A stretch of DNA of 28,162 nucleotides from ATM1 sp003577165 (GTDB taxonomy: Bacteria > Armatimonadota > Fimbriimonadia > Fimbriimonadales > ATM1), in assembly GCA_030263715.1 (NCBI GenBank), contig SZPM01000026.1, positions 1 through 28,162 on the forward strand, read 5' to 3'. The notes under the pieces are model-generated. The model saw only the letters and a list, made by a program, of their open reading frames with translations. It was not told the DNA's origin and did not search any database. Every line of letters starts with the position of its first letter. Position 1 is the first letter of the stretch. Positions 24,010-28,162 of the stretch are shown here, piece by piece. Position numbers and translations under genes: made by a program.

Positions 24010-24367
24010 GGACGGTGTTTCGGGCCCGCTTCCCGGGCCCGCCGATGGTGATTATGATGTACGAGGCGGCCTTCGGACGTGCGATCGGCGGAGGCCCTGC
24101 TTCTCATCAGCTCGGTGATGTTCGGCCGGATCGGAGAACTCCGTGGGGAGCCCTTGTAAGGCTTCCTTGTAGAAGCGAAAGACTATCCACGTTCGCGGCC
24201 CGCTCGGGGAGATCATCACGTCGAGAATCGGGAGGGTGCAGGCGTCCCGTCGCGTTGGGATCGCACGTGTGCACGAAGTCGCACATCGCGCCGTTGCGCG
24301 CGATTTCAGCACCGGTCTCGGTCGGTGATGCCGACCGCGGAATCGCTCCGTCCTTACCTTCATCGCT
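24010..24367. other. Divergent spacer between meaB and a membrane protein gene
   Basis: 358 bases with no gene I can support. It holds two notable inverted repeats: CGGGCCCG at 24021-24028 and again at 24034-24041 (each self-complementary) in the meaB leader, and CGGTCGG (24319-24325) with CCGACCG (24331-24337) about 30 bases before the membrane protein start. Reverse-strand frames across it look random. Confidence 0.55.
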
Positions 24368-25192
24368 ATGTGGGCGCTTGGAGTCGTCATCACCGTTTTA
24401 GCAGCCGTCGGCGCGGGCCAGCTTCTGGTGCGCAGCAAGTCCGGAGAGCCTAGCGACAGCATTTGGGACATTCCCAGGACGACCGCGACGTACACCAGCA
24501 TCGTCGGGATGCTTGCGGGGTTCACGGTCGTTGTGACCATGTTCTTTGCGAACCTAACCGTCGCACGTTCCTCGCCGCAGTTCGAGGCGGTCATCGGCAT
24601 GCTGCTCCTGGGCTTCCTTCTGTTTATCAGCACGGCGATGATGTTTGGAACCACACCCAACCTCGCCACCACGGACGACGACGACTACGTGCGTTTGCAG
24701 ACTGTCTCTTACCAACTCGCAAACCTGTGCTACTTCTGCGCCATCGCGACGAGCTGGCTTTCGCTCAAGCTGTTCCTCGACGCCATCGGCTTGCCCTTTG
24801 CCGCGAACGCTTTCAAGTGGGTGCTGCTCTTCACGTCGTTCGCCGGGGCGATGCGGATGGCGCTGTTTACGCTTAAGGCGAGCACGCTTCCGAGGGTCGC
24901 ATGCGTTGCTGTGCCGTTTCTCGGGCTCGGCTTCGCAGCGCTGTTTCGACTAGTCGTCGTGCCGCAAGTTCCCGCTCTTGATCTCGGCGATGCGGAGCCG
25001 TTTCGGATCGCGATCTGCCTGTTCGTCGTCGGCGCGGTCGGCTTCTCATGGCAAACGGCGATCATCATGTCGGAGGACAAGGCACGCACTGCCACCTTCC
25101 TCCGCGCCCGTGGCGACCGGCTGCTCCTCGCGTTCCTTCAGGCTGTCGCGACGACTATCAGCATGCTCTGGCTGGCGGTCGCGACCAAGTAG
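24368..25192 (+). CDS. Multi-pass membrane protein, function unknown
   Basis: 274 residues with about seven predicted membrane helices, for example residues 1-20 (WALGVVITVLAAVGAGQLLV), 43-64 (SIVGMLAGFTVVVTMFFANL), 76-95 (VIGMLLLGFLLFISTAMMFG), and 250-272 near the C-terminus. Between helices 3 and 4 is an acidic loop TTDDDDYVRLQTV. There is no Shine-Dalgarno and no family I recognise. The reverse-strand frame at 24052-24672 overlaps it but is not protein-like. It is 144 bases upstream of the MerR-like gene on the same strand, so co-transcription is possible. Confidence 0.8.
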   Translation: MWALGVVITVLAAVGAGQLLVRSKSGEPSDSIWDIPRTTATYTSIVGMLAGFTVVVTMFFANLTVARSSPQFEAVIGMLLLGFLLFISTAMMFGTTPNLATTDDDDYVRLQTVSYQLANLCYFCAIATSWLSLKLFLDAIGLPFAANAFKWVLLFTSFAGAMRMALFTLKASTLPRVACVAVPFLGLGFAALFRLVVVPQVPALDLGDAEPFRIAICLFVVGAVGFSWQTAIIMSEDKARTATFLRARGDRLLLAFLQAVATTISMLWLAVATK

Positions 25193-25336
25193 AACCAGAG
25201 GGATTGGGTGAAGTCGCGGGTGCTCGGATGGAGCACGAGGACGACGGTCTTCAGGCTCGTGCGCATGGGACGGGCCCGCGGCTTGTGTAGAATCCGGGAC
25301 GTGCTGACTCTGTCCACCTTTGAGCACAGTCCCCCG

Positions 25337-26014
25337 ATGTCGGCGAACGAACTGCTCGAGGCCGCGAACCGACTGCTGCGTCAGAGCACGAACCAGCGGG
25401 TCACAGAGCGCACTCTTCGGTATTACGTAGCGAAAGACCTCGTTCCCCCACCCGCGGGTCCGCCGAAACTCGCGAGGTACATGTTCCGCCATCTCGTCTG
25501 TCTCGTCGCCATCAAGATCTTGCAGGATTTGGGCTTCAGCCTGGACGGTGTGAAACAGGAGATCCAGCCCGCGCTTGCGCTGGACGATGAGGCCGAGTAC
25601 CGGCAATTCGTGGCCGATTTGGACCGCTGGCTGATGAAGGCCCGGCCGGGCCACCCACCTGCAGGGCTCGACTGGCCGCGGACCTTCCCGCAAGATCCAG
25701 ACTACGGACTTGGACTGGTATCGGACTCCCCCGCACGCGGCAGACGAAGGGGGTGGTCGCTCGAACCACTCGAGCCTCAGACACACGCCCGGCGGCCCGC
25801 AGCCCCAGGAAATGTCTACCAAGAGATCCAACGGCTACGTGAAGAACTCGACCGGGTGAAAGAGGCGATCGCCGGGTACCCCGACGAGGATCGGGATGAA
25901 CTATTCCGAGTGATTCGAGAACTCAGGCGCGCAGTGGAGGACCTTCGGGAAGAGGTCCGCCGGCTGCGTGAAGCCACTGAAGAGCGCGAGCAGCCCGCTG
26001 CAGGCGAACCTTAG
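25337..26014 (+). CDS. MerR-family-like transcriptional regulator with coiled-coil C-terminus
   Basis: 225 residues from ATG 25337; the frame is open further upstream (GTG 25301, start 25208), so the exact start is uncertain and no Shine-Dalgarno helps. Residues about 20-80 form a winged helix of MerR type: QRVTERTLRYYVAKDLVPPP, then the RYMFRHLVCLVAIKILQDLGF helix pair and SLDGVKQEI. The centre is Pro/Gly-rich and poorly ordered. The last 65 residues (VYQEIQRLREELDRVKEAI and RRAVEDLREEVRRLREATEE) are a coiled coil for dimer formation. No Cys pair for metal sensing is present. It likely controls the VWA gene that follows, whose promoter is overlaid with inverted repeats. Confidence 0.85.
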   Translation: MSANELLEAANRLLRQSTNQRVTERTLRYYVAKDLVPPPAGPPKLARYMFRHLVCLVAIKILQDLGFSLDGVKQEIQPALALDDEAEYRQFVADLDRWLMKARPGHPPAGLDWPRTFPQDPDYGLGLVSDSPARGRRRGWSLEPLEPQTHARRPAAPGNVYQEIQRLREELDRVKEAIAGYPDEDRDELFRVIRELRRAVEDLREEVRRLREATEEREQPAAGEP

Positions 26015-26033
26015 AAGTTCTCCACTTTAGCCC

Positions 26034-26101
26034 TTGACAGGGCTTCTTGACAGTGATATACTTACATTACACTGTCAGACACTGCCACTAACGCCTGACA
26101 G
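26034..26101 (+). promoter_or_regulatory. Sigma-70-type promoter overlaid with TGACAG operator repeats
   Basis: TTGACA (26034-26039), a 17-base spacer and TATACT (26057-26062) form a near-consensus promoter for the VWA gene. Inverted repeat 1 is TGACAGTG (26048-26055) with CACTGTCA (26070-26077); repeat 2 is CTGTCAG (26072-26078) with CTGACAG (26095-26101). A further TGACAG lies at 26035-26040. The repeats cover the -10 box and start site, which fits repression by the adjacent MerR-like protein. GGAG at 26107-26110 is the ribosome site. Confidence 0.75.
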
Positions 26102-26116
26102 CGATAGGAGAACACA

Positions 26117-27556
26117 ATGAGTCAGGCAACATTCGAGAACCCCATACTGAAACTCACCCTGTCGGCGCATGAGGATGCCGACCGACGTTTGCTCCTGATC
26201 GAGGCCGTCGCCGCCGAGAGGGAGCCCGCGGACCAGGAACCGCCCATCAACGTGGCGGTCGTCATCGACCGGAGCGGCTCCATGGCTGGCCGGAAGTTGG
26301 ATGCCGTGAAGGAGGCGACGGCGAAGTTGATCCGTTCCCTCCGCCCGAGCGACCGCGTGGCCCTGGTTACTTACGACAACCGCGTGCAGGTCCTAGCCGA
26401 CCGGGCCCAGCCGTCGGAAGGCGTCGCTCGGCTGGTCGACGTTATCAGGCCCGGTGGAAGCACCGACCTGTACTCGGGCTGGCTCCAGGGAGCGAAACTC
26501 GTGACCGGAGGGGGCCATGTGATCCTCTTGTCGGACGGTCTCGCGAACGCCGGGCCGTACACCGGGGCCGCGCAACTCGCCGAACACGCTGCCACGTCAC
26601 GCAGCCGATACGGCGTTTCGACATCCACAGTCGGCGTTGGTTCCGACTATGACGAAGCGCTTATGTCCAGCATGGCGCAAGCGGGGCAAGGATTCCACTA
26701 CTTCGCGAACGACGGAGAGACGATCATCAAAGCATTCAGCCGAGAGCGATTTCTCATCGGGACCCTTTCGCTGACAGATGCTCGGCTTTCCTGGAGGGGG
26801 GGGACGATTGAACTCGGAAACCTTCTCTCTGGCGAGAAGAAGGGTTGGGTCACAGAGGTCCAGACGCTTCCAGCGTGGTGCGAACTCACTTATGTGGATG
26901 CAAGGACCGAAGAGCGTGTGAAGGCCGCTGTCGAAGTTCCGAAGTCGTTTGGACATCATCCTCTGGCTACGGCTTACCTGCTTTCGGAGACGGCTGCCCG
27001 TCTGCTGGAGAAGGCGATCCACGTGCGCTCCCAAGATTCCGCAGAGCGCCTTGCGGGCGAAGTGGAAACGCTGATCGTAGCGATTGGGAATCATGAGTTG
27101 TCGAACGAAGATCCCCTCACGATGACACTCGATCAACTCAGGAGAGCCTCCGCTCGCCTCAGAGAGTTGCAGAAAGACTTCAGCACGCACGCAGCAGCGA
27201 TGGAATCGAAGGGTCTCTTTCAGCGGGCCCACAGCATTCGCGAACAGTCGAGAGCCTTCTACGGTGACACTGCGGAGGATCGTTCGATGTCGGCGTCGCG
27301 ATCTCGAGCGTTCGTGAACACGCAGTTCAGCGGCGCCGATCCTGCCGCCTTCGCAGTCCAGCCCGTGACGTTCTGGATCGATCACAAAGCAGTTCCACTC
27401 AAAGTGCACCATCGCTCCATCGTCGTTGGCGTCGTAGACCCTTTCGATGGATTCGCGATCTCTGCATTGGCTCGAGCGGTTGGACTTGGGATCGAGACGG
27501 ACAAGCGTCCGTGGACCGAGGAAGAGATCCTGAAGGCCTTGGAGGCTTACCGCTAA
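26117..27556 (+). CDS. VWA-domain protein
   Basis: 479 residues, start ATG 26117 with GGAG seven bases upstream. Residues about 40-210 are a von Willebrand factor A domain of the YfbK/COG2304 type: the MIDAS motif DRSGS at 51-55, GGSTDLYSG and ILLSDGLANAGPY are intact, so a divalent metal site is expected. The part after residue 215 (LSWRGGTIELGNLLSGEKKGWVTE) is a beta-sandwich as in such proteins, and the C-terminal 150 residues are helical (SREERLIS...) ending in a separate small domain that resembles a type II secretion/ATPase N-terminal fold only loosely. No signal peptide is seen, so it is cytoplasmic. It forms a unit with the MerR-like gene; its partner and role are unknown. Confidence 0.9.
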   Translation: MSQATFENPILKLTLSAHEDADRRLLLIEAVAAEREPADQEPPINVAVVIDRSGSMAGRKLDAVKEATAKLIRSLRPSDRVALVTYDNRVQVLADRAQPSEGVARLVDVIRPGGSTDLYSGWLQGAKLVTGGGHVILLSDGLANAGPYTGAAQLAEHAATSRSRYGVSTSTVGVGSDYDEALMSSMAQAGQGFHYFANDGETIIKAFSRERFLIGTLSLTDARLSWRGGTIELGNLLSGEKKGWVTEVQTLPAWCELTYVDARTEERVKAAVEVPKSFGHHPLATAYLLSETAARLLEKAIHVRSQDSAERLAGEVETLIVAIGNHELSNEDPLTMTLDQLRRASARLRELQKDFSTHAAAMESKGLFQRAHSIREQSRAFYGDTAEDRSMSASRSRAFVNTQFSGADPAAFAVQPVTFWIDHKAVPLKVHHRSIVVGVVDPFDGFAISALARAVGLGIETDKRPWTEEEILKALEAYR

Positions 27557-27603
27557 GCAGCCTTTGACCTTCGTCGAAGAACCTCCTTCGGCACCGTCGG
27601 TGT

Positions 27604-27642
27604 GGGCGGGTGAATGGATGGGCAGGCATCCTCACCCCGCCC
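27604..27642 (+). terminator. Long hairpin after the VWA gene (terminator-like)
   Basis: GGATG (27616-27620) pairs with CATCC (27627-27631), GTGA (27610-27613) with TCAC (27632-27635) and GGGCGG (27604-27609) with CCGCCC (27637-27642), with small bulges. It lies 47 bases after the stop. No T-run follows, so it might act with Rho or simply protect the 3' end. Confidence 0.45.
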
Positions 27643-27656
27643 GCCGGCGGCACATC

Positions 27657-27726
27657 GGGGCGGGGGAATTCGCAAGGTTGCACGGGTGCACGGTGCACGC
27701 TCCGCGTGAAGGAAAGCGTGCAGGTT
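27657..27726. repeat. 70-bp direct repeat, copy 1
   Basis: Matches 27771-27840 with a single mismatch (27664 G versus 27778 C). It contains repeated GTGCAC words and a hairpin GCACGCT/AGCGTGC. No open frame in it is convincing; the spacer 27557-28025 otherwise shows no gene. Confidence 0.9.
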
Positions 27727-27770
27727 CTGGGTTGGTCGGACGGCGGTTGCGCAGGGGCCGACGGGGCTAA

Positions 27771-27840
27771 GGGGCGGCGGAATTCGCAAGGTTGCACGGG
27801 TGCACGGTGCACGCTCCGCGTGAAGGAAAGCGTGCAGGTT
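27771..27840. repeat. 70-bp direct repeat, copy 2
   Basis: Second copy of the element at 27657-27726, period 114 bases. Both lie upstream of the RHS-like coding fragment and in the same orientation. A reverse-strand frame across both copies yields a repeated peptide only because the DNA is repeated. Confidence 0.9.
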
Positions 27841-28025
27841 TTCGCACGCCGGCTGCTGGCGGGCAGGGGAAGTGATTCGGGGGCTATAGGGCCGGGTCAC
27901 ACCTATAGAGGACACGGGGCCGCCGGAGGTCAACCGTTTTCCCTGCGATGCGGCAAACGGCCGGGTCGGGATCGCGCCTCACATGCGGGGCCGGGAGGGC
28001 TGCGGTAGAGGCGAAATCGGCGTAG

Positions 28026-28162
28026 AACCAAGAAGGAGGACCCGGCCGAACGGGGAAGAGTGTGCAGGTGGCGGTGAAGGATGCGTTGGGGAATGTCAGC
28101 ACGACGGTCTATGACGACGCTGGACAAATGAGCGCGGCCGTCGATGCCTTAGGGAACCGAAC
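28026..28162 (+). CDS. RHS/YD-repeat protein, N-terminal end or fragment (runs off window)
   Basis: The frame is open from after a TAG at 28023-28025 to the edge. From GTG 28062 it reads VQVAVKDALGNVSTTVYDDA then GQMSAAVDALGNR, two YD-type repeat units (DALGN...YDDAGQ...DALGN) as found in RHS proteins. There is no signal peptide and no ribosome site at a proper distance: AAGGAGG at 28033-28039 is 22 bases from the GTG. RHS proteins are normally large and begin with other domains, so this may be an internal fragment cut from its start, a silent cassette, or a frameshifted gene. Confidence 0.6.

Noticed and set aside
24052..24672. 206-codon minus-strand frame upstream of meaB
   Set aside because: Overlaps the multi-pass membrane protein and has low-information, Arg/Thr/Pro-rich sequence.
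27553..27933. Minus-strand frame with a repeated peptide
   Set aside because: The peptide repeat only reflects the 70-bp DNA direct repeat; no start signal or protein-like composition.

Overview
The window is GC-rich, densely coded bacterial chromosome with no rRNA, no tRNA and no CRISPR array that I could find. Shine-Dalgarno motifs are present on some genes and absent on many. The mix of secreted proteins of unknown function, a DUF4838 protein, a FecR-domain protein, an RHS fragment and a B12-dependent acyl-CoA mutase operon would suit an Armatimonadota (Fimbriimonadia-like) or similar environmental bacterium. That assignment is a guess from gene content, not a proof.

Layout. 1-1196 (-): the N-terminal part of an exported trypsin-like serine protease carrying C-terminal HEAT repeats; the gene runs off the left edge. 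1197-1953 is non-coding but rich in base-paired structure. 1954-4492 (+): a small membrane-anchored protein and a large secreted protein, with a relic of the 3' end of uvrA between them on the other strand. 4706-6336 (-): a GNAT acetyltransferase and a DUF1905/YdeI-like protein. 6437-8119 (+): a DUF4838 protein. 8297-11058 (-): an exported FecR-domain protein and an exported metallo-beta-lactamase-fold hydrolase. 11214-12476 (+): a Tat-type class V aminotransferase. 12650-14038 (-): a three-gene overlapping cluster of a DUF4166 protein and two membrane proteins. 14534-17467 (+): a secreted protein, a DoxX-like membrane protein and a membrane-bound class III nucleotide cyclase.

17533-19462 looks like an accessory island. 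It holds a structured leader, a 43-residue basic protein with a perfect Shine-Dalgarno, a strong hairpin, a DUF3800 protein, and, convergent to these, a toxin-antitoxin pair whose RelE-like toxin is broken by one extra base in a run of five T.

19823-24009 (-) is one tight operon: MeaB-type GTPase, mutase large subunit, B12-binding small subunit, acyl-CoA dehydrogenase. Generic annotation would say methylmalonyl-CoA mutase. However, the two residues that set substrate choice read Phe and Gln (F72, Q190), the isobutyryl-CoA mutase signature. With the adjacent short-chain acyl-CoA dehydrogenase this points to isobutyryl-CoA/butyryl-CoA interconversion and oxidation, for example in valine breakdown.

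24368-27556 (+): a multi-pass membrane protein, a MerR-like regulator with a coiled-coil tail, and a VWA-domain protein. Between the last two is a near-consensus promoter overlaid by four TGACAG half-sites forming two inverted repeats, a good candidate operator for the MerR-like protein. The right end has a terminator-like hairpin, two 70-bp direct repeats and the start or a fragment of an RHS/YD-repeat gene.
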